NCBI RefSeq assembly: GCF_040361335.1
Contig: NZ_APNM01000025.1
Coordinates: forward strand, 1-19,976
Direction of reading: 5' to 3'
DNA length: 19,976 nucleotides
Origin: APNM01 sp040361335
GTDB lineage: Bacteria; Pseudomonadota; Gammaproteobacteria; Nevskiales; Salinisphaeraceae
The notes beneath the pieces were generated by a model. The model searched no databases and was not told the DNA's origin. It saw only the letters and a list, made by a program, of their open reading frames with translations. The translations under genes and the position numbers were made by a program. Below, piece after piece: positions 14,918 to 19,976 of the stretch; the first letter of the stretch is position 1; each line of letters opens with the position of its first letter.

Positions 14918-16492
14918 ATGCGAAGGCTGTTCAGACGCCTGTTGAATCGCGATGTGCGCACCGGCCTCCTCGCCGGTGCCGCCTATCTGGCGGTATCCCT
15001 GCTGTGGATCGTGCTCACGGACGGCCTGGTCCGCGAAATCGCCGCCGGGCCGGATGAAATCGTCCGCTACCAGACGATCAAGGGTGGGTTTTTCGTATTG
15101 GTGATGGCCGTGGTCATCGGCGTCGTCGCTTATGTGATCACGCGCCAGAACGAGACGGCCACCGAGATCCTGGACGCGCTGCGCACGGATCCGATCACCA
15201 GGCTTCCCAGCCGTCGGGCCGCCATCGATCTGATGGAACGGTGGTTACGGCGCGGTGACTCGTTCAGCCTGCTACTGCTCAACATCCGCCGGTTCGGCCG
15301 TTTGAACGCGGCACTCGGGCGGTCGGGCGGCGATGCGGTGCTGGAGCAGGTCGCCCAGAGGCTGATCGGTATCGGCCAGCCCGAGGAATTGATCGCGCAC
15401 ATGGACGCGGACGAGTACGTGGTGGTGCTGCCCGGCGCGAGTCACCGGGATGCGATGGAGCGGCTCGCGCAGATAGCGCGGTCGTTCGAGGAGCCGATCA
15501 GCCTGCCGGAAGCGGACATCGTCATCGAGCTGGCCTCCGGATACGCCAGGGCAAGGCGGGATGGCGTCACCGTGCCGCAGTTGCTCGACGTGTGTCACAG
15601 GCGTTTGGAATCGACGAAGCAGACTTCGGGGAGTTCCGTCGTCACCGGCTGGTCCGACGCCCCCACATCGGCGGGGGATTTGCGGTTGGAAGGGGAATTG
15701 CGCCAAGCGATCCGCGCCGGCCAATTCGAGGTCGTCCTGCAGCCCCAGTTCCGTGTCAGCAATCTGGACATCGTGGGTGCGGAAGCGCTGGTGCGCTGGC
15801 GGCATCCGAGTCTGGGTATCGTCGGACCCAAGGACTTCATCCCCCTGGCGGAGTCCCTGGGCGTCGTCGTGGATATCACCGAACAGGTGCTCAAACAGAG
15901 CATTGCCCAGTGGAACGATTGGCGCATGCGCGGTTTCGCGATCGGCCGGCTTTCGGTCAACCTGTCCGGCATCGATTTCGACAGCGAACGAATCCTGTCC
16001 GTGGTGGCGGCGGTCCGGGAGAAATACCGTCTTCCGGGAGCCACCCTGACCTTCGAGATCACCGAGACCTGGTTTGCGAAATCGCACCAGACCGCGCTGC
16101 GGATCGTCCAGGCGCTTCAGTCCCAGGACATATGCGTGGCATTGGACGATTTCGGCAAGGGCCAATCATCCCTGGCCCAACTGCTGCGTTTCGAGGTGGA
16201 CCAATTGAAGGTGGATCGCGCGTTCGTCACCGGCTCGGCCGGGATCGCGGAAAAGGTCGCCATGCTCACCGCGATCCAGCGCATGGCCGGCGCGCTCCAC
16301 ATGGAAACGGTCGCCGAAGGCGTCGAGACCGAGGACGATTACCGTCTGATCAAACGGCTCGGCTTTGACGTGGCCCAGGGATTCCTACTGGGCCGTCCCA
16401 TGGCGCCGAACGAGTTCGAACAGACCTTCCTGGGAGATCGGTCGGGCGGTCAACTCGCCGACATGAAGGCACGACTGCTCGGCCATGCTTGA
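14918..16492 (+). CDS. Membrane GGDEF-EAL protein: degenerate cyclase, intact phosphodiesterase
   Basis: This 524-residue protein has two membrane helices (about 15-38 and 57-74) bracketing a short periplasmic loop, in the recurrent LLWIVLTD...QTIKGGFFVL sensor layout. The GGDEF domain (about 82-230) has MDADEY at 162-167 where GGDEF should be, so cyclase activity is unlikely. The EAL domain (about 256-505) keeps the metal and substrate residues: E289 of EAL, N348, E380/E383 of FEITE, D410-D411, K431, E467/E470 and Q487. It is probably a c-di-GMP phosphodiesterase, perhaps with GTP as an effector of the dead GGDEF. ATG 14918 is chosen; TTG 14906 and GTG 14888 are alternatives. Confidence 0.9.
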   Translation: MRRLFRRLLNRDVRTGLLAGAAYLAVSLLWIVLTDGLVREIAAGPDEIVRYQTIKGGFFVLVMAVVIGVVAYVITRQNETATEILDALRTDPITRLPSRRAAIDLMERWLRRGDSFSLLLLNIRRFGRLNAALGRSGGDAVLEQVAQRLIGIGQPEELIAHMDADEYVVVLPGASHRDAMERLAQIARSFEEPISLPEADIVIELASGYARARRDGVTVPQLLDVCHRRLESTKQTSGSSVVTGWSDAPTSAGDLRLEGELRQAIRAGQFEVVLQPQFRVSNLDIVGAEALVRWRHPSLGIVGPKDFIPLAESLGVVVDITEQVLKQSIAQWNDWRMRGFAIGRLSVNLSGIDFDSERILSVVAAVREKYRLPGATLTFEITETWFAKSHQTALRIVQALQSQDICVALDDFGKGQSSLAQLLRFEVDQLKVDRAFVTGSAGIAEKVAMLTAIQRMAGALHMETVAEGVETEDDYRLIKRLGFDVAQGFLLGRPMAPNEFEQTFLGDRSGGQLADMKARLLGHA

Positions 16493-16530
16493 AAACCCGC
16501 CTTGGCCCGCTGTGTTCTAAAAGCATCATG

Positions 16531-16557
16531 CCGAAAAGGGCGGGGTGCCCTTTTCGG
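16531..16557. terminator. Bidirectional intrinsic terminator
   Basis: CCGAAAAGGGC (16531-16541), a 5-base loop and GCCCTTTTCGG (16547-16557) form a perfect 11-bp stem with the A-tract/GC/T-tract layout of a two-way terminator. It lies between the convergent GGDEF-EAL gene and the 53-residue gene and can serve both. Confidence 0.85.
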
Positions 16558-16565
16558 ACATGAGC

Positions 16566-16727
16566 CTAGAAGCGCTCCGGTTGCTCCAGCCAGGTCGAAG
16601 AGAGCGTGTTGAAGGCCTGACCGCCCTGGTCGGCATCACCCTGACTGACCACGGTCGCGGCGCCCATGACGAAGCCGGCCACGACTCCGAGAACGCCAAG
16701 CCAGAATTGATCGCGATAGGTAGTCAT
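16566..16727 (-). CDS. Small single-pass membrane protein, 53 residues
   Basis: Open frame MTTYRDQFWLGVLGVVAGFV...EQPERF. A polar start is followed by one hydrophobic helix (about 8-28, with GxxxG-like glycines G11, G14, G18, G22). A polar tail of about 25 residues ends in TWLEQPERF. GAGG stands five bases before the ATG. A good promoter lies upstream (TTGCAT-17-TAGAAT) and a strong terminator lies eight bases past the stop, so the transcription unit is complete and monocistronic. I do not recognise the family. The opposite-strand frame across the same DNA looks like a shadow. Confidence 0.65.
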   Translation of the reverse strand: MTTYRDQFWLGVLGVVAGFVMGAATVVSQGDADQGGQAFNTLSSTWLEQPERF

Positions 16728-16769
16728 GAGTCCTCAGTCCTCTCGATGCGGTTGCTTTTGACGGTATTT

Positions 16770-16798
16770 ATTCTAACCGTTTCTATTGTGCAATGCAA
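16770..16798 (-). promoter_or_regulatory. Sigma-70 promoter of the small membrane protein gene
   Basis: On the minus strand TTGCAT (16798-16793), a 17-base spacer and TAGAAT (16775-16770) predict a start near 16763 and a leader of about 36 bases. The surrounding sequence is notably AT-rich for this genome. Confidence 0.6.
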
Positions 16799-16862
16799 CA
16801 TACAACGGGCATGAATCGCTCCTGACATCGGTCTTGAAGCTGGTGCTCCGGAATTGCCGCGG

Positions 16863-16956
16863 TATGGTTCCCGGAGGAGTTCGACCGATTGCCGCCAGGC
16901 AATCGGGACAACAGCTTAGCCGTTGCCCTAAGGGTGAGCGCCGAAGGCACCCATCA
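16863..16956 (-). repeat. Decayed, displaced copy (A) of the tRNA-Asn-linked repeat
   Basis: This stretch matches the 18318-18414 repeat. It has TGGTTCCCGGAGGAGTTCGA in place of the tRNA 3' end, then the 9-bp hairpin CCGATTGCC/GGCAATCGG (16885-16906, loop GCCA), the CAACAGC/GCCGTTG stem and a damaged third stem (GAGCGCC against GGCACCC). Homology ends at about 16956. The rest of the 332 bases between the small gene (16727) and the hsdM relic shows no gene I can support. Confidence 0.75.
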
Positions 16957-17059
16957 GACGTTGCCGATGAATGGCACTGTATGACGTAGACTGATTACGC
17001 TTCGACCTCGCATCATGCATGCATTCGCCGGGCACGACCCGCGCTGTTTATATCGATAG

Positions 17060-17224
17060 GAACAATTGCCGTGGTATTACAAGGACTACGTGCTGACTTC
17101 GCTGTTCATGAAGTACGTGCGCGACAAGAAAGATTCGCTGATTGAAGTCTCAAAGGGCGCCAGCCTTGGGCAAAGTTTGAGACGCTGGGCCTGGTCGACA
17201 CTGCTGCAATCCAAGATCGGCTAA
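17060..17224 (+). pseudogene. Relic of type I restriction methylase gene (hsdM fragment)
   Basis: The frame reads LPWYYKDYVLTSLFMKYVRD, then KKDSLIEVSKGAS. This matches the YKDYVLTMLFVKYVSDKY...IEIPKGASF segment that I know from N-terminal regions of HsdM methyltransferases. An in-frame stop (17057-17059) precedes it. After GAS the similarity is lost, and the frame ends at TAA 17222. The catalytic NPPF region is absent. It ends seven bases before fic. It marks earlier traffic of defence genes at this site; a start at TTG 17066 is conceivable but I would not call it functional. Confidence 0.6.
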
Positions 17225-17231
17225 AGGTCGA

Positions 17232-17849
17232 ATGACAGATCGCTATCAGATCAGCGGGACCGAAGGTCAGTTTGAGCCCGGCTCGGATGACAAGGTGCTG
17301 GCCAACAAGCTGGGGATCGTCGATCCGGACGAGATGGACGATCTTGAGTCGCAGCTGCTGGAAGACCTTTACGAGTCAGTCCTATGGCGGGATTTCCCGG
17401 ATCGGCGCTTACAAGTATCCGATCTGAAAACCTGGCATCGCCGCTGGCTGGGCAACGTCTATATCTGGGCGGGCGAGGAACGTAGCGTCAACTTGAGCAA
17501 GGGCGACTTTCATTTCGCGGCTGCCGCGCAGATCGGTCGTCTGCTCGGCGAATTCGAGGACGGATGCCTAGGGCGATATACGCCGTGTCAAGGATTGAGT
17601 GAGGAAGCGCTGATCGACGCAATCGCCGTTACTCATGTCGAATTCATCCTGATCCACCCGTTCCGGGAGGGTAACGGCCGACTGTCACGCTTGCTGGCCG
17701 ACGTCATGGCCGTGCAGGCGGGAAGGGATCCGATGGATTACAGCGCCTGGGAAGCGGATCGGGACGGTTACTTCGCCGCGATTCAGCACGGTCTGACCGA
17801 AAATTACGGGCCGATGTGCTCGTACGTGCGGCAGGCTCTATCGGCCTGA
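17232..17849 (+). CDS. Fic-domain AMP-transferase-like toxin
   Basis: This 205-residue Fic protein has the complete catalytic motif HPFREGNGRLSR (H142, F144, E146, G147, N148, G149, R150, R153) that transfers a nucleotide moiety, usually AMP, to a hydroxyl side chain of a target. The N-terminal ISGTEGQFEPGS, WLGNVYIWAGEERSVNLSKGDFHF (substrate flap near 84-95) and C-terminal helices are typical of stand-alone Fic proteins. I find no (S/T)xxxE(G/N) inhibitory motif inside it, which suggests inhibition in trans (class I). AAAGG precedes ATG 17232 by five bases. It is convergent with the small gene at 17866-18039. Confidence 0.92.
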   Translation: MTDRYQISGTEGQFEPGSDDKVLANKLGIVDPDEMDDLESQLLEDLYESVLWRDFPDRRLQVSDLKTWHRRWLGNVYIWAGEERSVNLSKGDFHFAAAAQIGRLLGEFEDGCLGRYTPCQGLSEEALIDAIAVTHVEFILIHPFREGNGRLSRLLADVMAVQAGRDPMDYSAWEADRDGYFAAIQHGLTENYGPMCSYVRQALSA

Positions 17850-17865
17850 GGCTGGTAACGAGGGG

Positions 17866-18039
17866 TTACTCGGCGAGGGAGACGTGACGATACTTGCCGG
17901 ACCGGACGCGAAGCTTGCGTTCGATTGTTTGGACACTTTTCCCGGTCTCGATGGCGGTGGAACTGGCTACCGCGCGGCGGATGGCCTGTTTGCTGGGGAG
18001 CTTGCGGGTTTCGGCCCGCTTGGGTGTTTTGATGGTCAT
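17866..18039 (-). CDS. Candidate Fic antitoxin (VbhA/FicA-like small protein)
   Basis: This 57-residue, strongly basic protein starts MTIKTPKRAETRKLPSKQAI. A predicted helix then carries RRAVASSTAIETGKS. S27-x-x-x-E31 in this helix matches the inhibitory (S/T)xxxE(G/N) motif of Fic antitoxins, except that Thr32 replaces Gly/Asn. The stop lies 16 bases from the fic stop, tail to tail. ATG 18039 is chosen because the longer frame (to 18099) would run through the promoter. Ribosome site is weak. Known class I antitoxin genes normally precede fic on the same strand, so this convergent layout is odd. Function is inferred from motif and context. Confidence 0.55.
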   Translation of the reverse strand: MTIKTPKRAETRKLPSKQAIRRAVASSTAIETGKSVQTIERKLRVRSGKYRHVSLAE

Positions 18040-18071
18040 GGAGCGGCCATCACGGCAACTTTCTAGGCCAA

Positions 18072-18099
18072 ATTGTACTCCCATAACGACATGCGGCAA
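18072..18099 (-). promoter_or_regulatory. Promoter of the small Fic-neighbour gene
   Basis: On the minus strand TTGCCG (18099-18094), a 16-base spacer and TACAAT (18077-18072) lead to a start near 18065 and a leader of about 26 bases before ATG 18039. Confidence 0.5.
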
Positions 18100-18178
18100 T
18101 AGTGGTCGTAATAGCTTTGAGGGTGCGAGAGATGATAGCGATGGTGGCTGTGAATGCAGCCATGGATGGCGTCAGTCT

Positions 18179-18354
18179 GGCAATCGGGACAACAGCTAAG
18201 CCGTTGCCCGAAAGGGTGAGCGCCGCAGGCGCTCATCAACCCCGAAGGCGGTGAGAGCCCCCTGAAACGGAGGCGTCACGATTCCCTGTAATCTGAGGAA
18301 TTCGGGGCTGGAAGAGAGATGGCTCCCCGGGACGGGCTCGACCGATTGCCGGGA
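18179..18354 (-). repeat. tRNA-Asn-linked repeat, distal unit (B)
   Basis: The 176-base unit is repeated at 18355. In minus-strand orientation it begins with a 22-base copy of the tRNA-Asn 3' end (18341-18320, including the CCA). A TTCC/GGAA stem around GATTAC follows, then GCCTCC/GGGGGC (18274-18257), GAGCGCC/GGCGCTC (18217-18234) and CAACGGC/GCTGTTG (18190-18206). The distal edge, next to 18178, is truncated within the CCGATTGCC hairpin. No convincing protein-coding content; short open frames across it are basic and Pro/Arg-rich. Confidence 0.85.
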
Positions 18355-18493
18355 GGCAATCGGGACAACGGCTTGGCCGTTGCCCGAAGGGTGAGTGCCG
18401 CAGGCACTCATCAACCCCGAAGGCGGTGAGAGCCCCCGGAACGGAGGCACCGCAATTCCACGTAATCACGGGAATTTGGGATTGAAGAGGAGG
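18355..18493 (-). repeat. tRNA-Asn-linked repeat, proximal unit (C)
   Basis: This unit directly follows the tRNA-Asn 3' end on the tRNA strand; the genuine tRNA 3' end supplies the segment that unit B carries as a copy. The same hairpins are present: GCCTCC/GGGGGC (18448-18432), TGAGTGCC/GGCACTCA (18392-18410), CAACGGC/GCCGTTG (18366-18382) and CCGATTGCC/GGCAATCGG (18342-18363, bridging into unit B). The loop part near GATTAC is kept while flanks diverge. Confidence 0.85.
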
Positions 18494-18569
18494 TGGCTCC
18501 CCGGGACGGGCTCGAACCGCCGACCCGCTGATTAACAGTCAGCTGCTCTACCAACTGAGCTACCGGGGA
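18494..18569 (-). tRNA. tRNA-Asn (anticodon GUU)
   Basis: The 76-base cloverleaf has acceptor stem TCCCCGG/CCGGGGA with discriminator G and encoded CCA (18497-18494). The D arm is GTAGCTCAGTTGGTAGAGC. The anticodon stem GCTGA/TCAGC holds loop CTGTTAA with anticodon GTT, and the T loop is GGTTCGAGCC. A stray open frame across it (VAQLVEQLTVNQRVGGSSPS) is only the translated tRNA. Confidence 0.97.
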
Positions 18570-18579
18570 ACGGGTTTTC

Positions 18580-18636
18580 TGCGCCGAGCCATGCGGCGCA
18601 GGCGCGTATCCTATGGCATGGGGCACGGGCGTGCAA
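18580..18636 (-). promoter_or_regulatory. Strong tRNA-Asn promoter with hairpin at the transcript start
   Basis: On the minus strand TTGCAC (18636-18631), 17 bases and TAGGAT (18613-18608) are followed by a GC-rich discriminator, as in stringently controlled stable-RNA promoters. The leader (about 18601 to 18570) contains TGCGCCG, a 7-base loop and CGGCGCA (18600-18580). A second small palindrome, GTGCA/TGCAC, overlaps the -35 box (18645-18631). Confidence 0.7.
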
Positions 18637-18676
18637 GAGATGCACGGCCGGCGCCGGGCGCGGCGGACCGCGGGGC

Positions 18677-18706
18677 TTGAACCCGCGGGGCCGAATGCGG
18701 TCTTAT
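18677..18706 (+). promoter_or_regulatory. Promoter of the cytochrome b561-yceI operon
   Basis: TTGAAC (18677-18682), an 18-base spacer and TCTTAT (18701-18706) lie about 30 bases before the ATG. The -35 sits in a CCGCGGG/CCCGCGG palindrome (18668-18688) that could be a control site. Confidence 0.45.
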
Positions 18707-18736
18707 CGGGACACGGCGTTCCGGGGGAAGACGGCC

Positions 18737-19300
18737 ATGTGGCGCGACAGCGAGCACTCCTACGGCCTGGTGGCGATCCTGCTGCACTGGGTGGTCGCGG
18801 CGGGCGTGATCGGGCTGTTCGTGCTCGGTGTCTGGATGGTCGGGCTGACCTACTACGATCCCTGGTACAACCGCGCGCCGGACTGGCACCGCAGTCTGGG
18901 CGTGCTGCTGCTCGGCATCCTGGTACTGCGCATCGTCTGGCGCCTGGCGGTGCCGCGGCCGGCGGCGGAGCCGGGCCACAAGCCCTGGGAGCGCGTGCTG
19001 GGGCACGCGGCGCACGTGTCGTTGAATCTGCTGACCCTGGCGGTGATCCTGGCCGGCTACCTGATCTCCAGCGCGGACGGCAGCGCCGTGGCGGTGTTCG
19101 ATTGGTTCCGCGTGCCGGCGGCGTTCGACGGCTTCGAGCGCCAGGAAACGCTGGCCGGGGTGTGGCACAAGTGGCTGGCCTATGCCCTGATCGGATTGGC
19201 GGCGCTGCACGCGCTGGCCGCCCTCAAACACCATTTCGTGGATCGCGACCGGACGCTGCGCCGCATACTGTGGCCGACGCGCGGGCGCGACGGCGAATGA
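18737..19300 (+). CDS. Cytochrome b561 family membrane protein
   Basis: This 187-residue di-heme b-type cytochrome of the inner membrane is of the CybB/YceJ kind. Four membrane helices lie near 10-36, 51-71, 93-111 and 140-163. Likely heme-ligand histidines sit in each helix region: H17 (LLHW), H51 (WHRSLG), H90 or H93, H144 (WHKWLAY) and H158. It should pass electrons from quinol. ATG 18737 with GGGGGAAG upstream is preferred to the TTG at 18677, which coincides with the promoter. It is followed after 32 bases by yceI, the same pairing as E. coli yceJ-yceI. Confidence 0.93.
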   Translation: MWRDSEHSYGLVAILLHWVVAAGVIGLFVLGVWMVGLTYYDPWYNRAPDWHRSLGVLLLGILVLRIVWRLAVPRPAAEPGHKPWERVLGHAAHVSLNLLTLAVILAGYLISSADGSAVAVFDWFRVPAAFDGFERQETLAGVWHKWLAYALIGLAALHALAALKHHFVDRDRTLRRILWPTRGRDGE

Positions 19301-19332
19301 ATCCATTCCTCTACCCAAAGACAGGAGCGATC

Positions 19333-19908
19333 ATGCGAATCCTCACCGCGTTTGCGTTGACCCTGGCGCTGGCCGTGCCGGCCGTGTCCCAGGCGGCGGA
19401 GCAGTACGCTTTCGACACCAAGGGGCAGCATGCCTTCATCGAGTTCCGTATCCAGCACTTGGGCTTCTCGTGGCTGTACGGTCGCTTCAACGAGTTCGAC
19501 GGCAGCTTTACCTACGATCCCGAGAACCCCTCGAAGAACTCGGTCCGGGTGACCATCGATCCCGCGAGCGTGGATACCAACCACGCCGAGCGCGACAAGC
19601 ACCTGCGCGGCGAGGATTTCCTGCACGTGGACAAGTACCCGGAGGCCCGCTTCGTGAGCACCGGCTGGGAGTCCACCGGCGAGGACACCGCCAAACTGAC
19701 CGGCGACCTGACGCTGCACGGCGTGACCAAGGAGATCGTGATCGATGTCGAGCACATCGGCGGCGGCGAGGACCCCTGGGGTGGCTACCGGCAGGGCTTC
19801 CTGGGCAAGACCGAGCTCAAGCTGGCGGATTTCGGGATCGACTACGACCTGGGGCCGGCTTCCCGGACGGTGGCACTGACGCTGTCGGTGGAAGGTGTGC
19901 GGCAGTAG
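19333..19908 (+). CDS. yceI: YceI family periplasmic lipid-binding protein
   Basis: This 191-residue protein has a Sec signal peptide (1-22, ALTLALAVPAVSQAA). The YceI beta-barrel follows: HAFIEFRIQHLGFSWLYGRF, then VTIDPASVDTNHAERDKHLRGEDFL, FVSTGWE, LTGDLTLHGVTKEIVIDV and GKTELKLADFGIDY. Members bind a polyprenyl chain such as ubiquinone-8 in the periplasm, which fits the b561 partner just upstream. AGGAG stands seven bases before ATG 19333. Family length is normal. Confidence 0.96.
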   Translation: MRILTAFALTLALAVPAVSQAAEQYAFDTKGQHAFIEFRIQHLGFSWLYGRFNEFDGSFTYDPENPSKNSVRVTIDPASVDTNHAERDKHLRGEDFLHVDKYPEARFVSTGWESTGEDTAKLTGDLTLHGVTKEIVIDVEHIGGGEDPWGGYRQGFLGKTELKLADFGIDYDLGPASRTVALTLSVEGVRQ

Positions 19909-19923
19909 GGTCCGAGCGCCTCT

Positions 19924-19949
19924 CCCTCTCCCCGCTTGCGGGGAGAGGG
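19924..19949. repeat. CTCTCCCC/GGGGAGAG palindromic repeat, possible yceI terminator
   Basis: CCCTCTCCCCGC and GCGGGGAGAGGG form a perfect 12-bp palindrome around TT, followed by GGCGGGGTGAGGGGG. This is a very common intergenic repeat in GC-rich proteobacteria, as I recall it. GTTTTT ends the window 26 bases later; a terminator function for yceI is possible but the T-run is distant. Confidence 0.75.
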
Positions 19950-19976
19950 GCGGGGTGAGGGGGTGTGGATGTTTTT

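Noticed and set aside
16545..16814. 89-codon plus-strand frame over the small membrane protein gene
   Set aside because: It starts inside the terminator stem, has no ribosome site and no recognisable domain. The opposite strand has promoter, ribosome site and terminator.
16952..18180. Terminal inverted repeats flanking the fic segment (CAGACGTTGCC against CAGACTGACGCC)
   Set aside because: Similarity is short and gapped, with no target duplication and no transposase.
18179..18515. Repeats as a CRISPR array
   Set aside because: Units are about 176 bp with diverging internal parts and no short repeat/spacer alternation; no cas genes are present.
18411..18626. Minus-strand frame across tRNA-Asn, and two more in the repeats (18196-18450, 18236-18469)
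   Set aside because: The first is the translated tRNA (VAQLVEQLTVNQRVGGSSPS). The others lack ribosome sites and drift between repeat units. A Tpr-like basic peptide as at E. coli tyrT cannot be excluded, but nothing supports it.

Overview
The window is chromosomal DNA from a GC-rich gammaproteobacterium. It carries a Gsp-type type II secretion cluster with a divergent gspAB pair, a cytochrome b561-yceI pair, a tRNA-Asn with encoded CCA and many ECF/c-di-GMP regulators. A Chromatiales/Ectothiorhodospiraceae-like host is my guess from gene content, not something the sequence proves.

Region 1 (1-9211) is secretion. The minus-strand operon gspC-gspD-gspE-gspF (5990 down to 247) encodes the inner-membrane link, the secretin, the ATPase and the platform protein. 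It stops after gspF, and a 246-base tract of palindromes and short repeats takes the place of gspG. Divergently on the plus strand lie gspA (AAA ATPase with a peptidoglycan-binding tail), gspB and a secreted DUF2845 protein built from two copies of one module.

Region 2 (9213-11122, minus) is a compact signalling operon: secreted four-EF-hand protein, ECF sigma factor, single-pass anti-sigma-like protein, and a membrane-anchored Spy/CnrX-like metal-sensor protein. Start and stop codons overlap between the last three genes. It resembles a CnrYXH-type envelope metal or stress sensor.

Region 3 (11300-16492, plus) is a row of small genes: a CBS-pair protein, a tyrosine phosphatase, a DUF1330 protein, a two-domain PKD-like secreted protein with no usable ATG/GTG/TTG ahead of its signal sequence, a RelE-like toxin with an XRE antitoxin, a hot-dog thioesterase, and a membrane GGDEF-EAL protein with a ruined GGDEF site and an intact EAL site.

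Region 4 (16493-18493) is accessory and visibly less GC-rich. It holds a 53-codon membrane protein with its own promoter and terminator, a relic of a type I restriction methylase gene, and a Fic toxin. Convergent to Fic is a small ORF with a VbhA/FicA-like inhibitory motif. The region also carries about 176-bp repeats downstream of tRNA-Asn. Each repeat contains the 3' end of the tRNA, and they fold into conserved hairpins with one compensatory change and G-U pairs possible only in RNA made from the tRNA strand. They recall the tyrT/rtT repeats of E. coli and are the most unusual structure in the window.

Region 5 (18494-19976) holds tRNA-Asn(GUU) with a strong promoter, then divergently a cytochrome b561 gene and yceI, ending in a widespread GC-rich palindromic repeat.
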